Shown: positions 63,349-64,000 of the stretch, piece after piece
How positions within the stretch are numbered: position 1 is the first letter of the stretch
Layout of the letters: every line of letters starts with the position of its first letter
Origin: Conus ventricosus
Taxonomy: Eukaryota > Mollusca > Gastropoda > Neogastropoda > Conidae
Direction of reading: 5' to 3'
DNA length: 64,000 nt
Assembly: GCA_018398815.1 (NCBI GenBank)
Contig: CM031595.1
Span: forward strand, 140,444,262-140,508,261
Position numbers and translations under genes: made by a program
The notes under the pieces: model-generated
What the model was told of the DNA's origin: nothing
The model's input: only the letters and a program-made list of their open reading frames with translations
Database searches by the model: none

Positions 63349-63960
63349 GTGAGATAAACAGCCGTGTGTGTAGCACCTTACAGCTCACTGTTGAAAGACA
63401 GACAGCATTGTTTGTAGCCTTTTACAGTTCACTGATAAGAGACATATAGCACAGTGTGTAATACATTCAGTTCACTGATGGAACATAAGCAATTTGTGTA
63501 GCCCTTTACAGCTCACTGATGAGACATACAGTTGTGTATGTATAGACCCATACAGCTCACTGATGAGACATACATTGGTGTGTACAGACCTAAGCTCATG
63601 AGAAATACAGTTTGTATTATAGACCCATATAGCTCACTGATCAGACATACAGTTGTGTATGTATAGACCCATATAGCTCACTGATGTGACATACAGTAGT
63701 GTGTGTATAGTTCCATACAGCTCACTGATGAGACATACAGTAGTGTGTGTATAGTTCCATACAGCTCACTGATGAGATATACAGCAGTGTATTTATAGTT
63801 CCATACAGCTCACTGATGAGACATACAGCAGTGTGTGTATAGTTCCATACAGCTCACTGATGAGACATACAGCAATATGAGCGTAGCCCTTTTAAAAGTC
63901 AGTGGTAAGACATACTGAGTCTGTGTGTAGCCCCTTGAAGCTCATTGATAAGATGCACTT
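63340..63960. repeat. About 44-bp minisatellite starting at the T2 donor
   Basis: About 13 units of 'catacagctcactgatgaga' plus 'catacagcagtgtgtgtat'. The first unit overlaps the donor: 'ggtgagataaacagccgtgt' corresponds to 'gatgagacatacagcagtgt' in later units. Confidence 0.85.
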
Positions 63961-64000
63961 CGATATGTGTGTCACAAGAAATATTTCTTTGGGGCAATGA

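Overview
The window reads as nuclear DNA of a metazoan. There are no bacterial-style operons. Coding sequence comes in short blocks flanked by AG acceptors and GT donors, and the introns are full of (GT)n microsatellites, minisatellites, tRNA-derived SINEs, a non-LTR retrotransposon 3' end and a DIRS-type tyrosine-recombinase retroelement. The repeat style suggests a marine invertebrate, most likely a mollusc (gastropod). That is an inference; nothing here proves the species.

One plus-strand gene appears to span nearly the whole window (about 1003 to 63348 and beyond both ends). I find 52 putative exons totalling about 9.2 kb (about 3,080 codons). They repeat in a four-exon cycle that I call A, B, C and D: about 200, 131, 122 and 192 nt, with phases 0>2, 2>1, 1>0 and 0>0. 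Each cycle encodes about 215 residues that are Leu/Met-rich, amphipathic-helical and rich in N-glycosylation sequons, with conserved Cys in the D exon. Roughly 14 modules are present. No transmembrane segment or catalytic domain is seen. The best inference is the giant first extracellular domain of an ABCA12/ABCA13-like ABC transporter. The last exon (63211-63348) has an L-C-G segment placed where ABCA proteins have one before their conserved membrane-proximal part.

Layout: modules 1-5 at 1003-23734. At 24163-25467 one 874-nt exon fuses six cassette exons (B6-C6-D6-A7-B7-C7) without introns. Modules 7-14 follow at 26770-59983, and module 12 lacks its D exon. Two terminal exons lie at 60799-60983 and 63211-63348. 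The reverse strand carries the DIRS-like remnant (about 20790-22365) and several SINEs inside introns.

Two features run through the whole locus. First, many minisatellites are centred on a splice site, so the unit copies the exon edge together with its donor or acceptor (nine good cases). Second, about 17 exons contain net single-base shifts, strongly concentrated in D exons, although splice sites and codon patterns on both sides of each shift are intact. Uncorrected long-read deletions are the simplest explanation; real gene decay is the alternative. Hammerhead-ribozyme-like motifs occur three times, twice inside a large inverted repeat at 38.1-38.4 kb.
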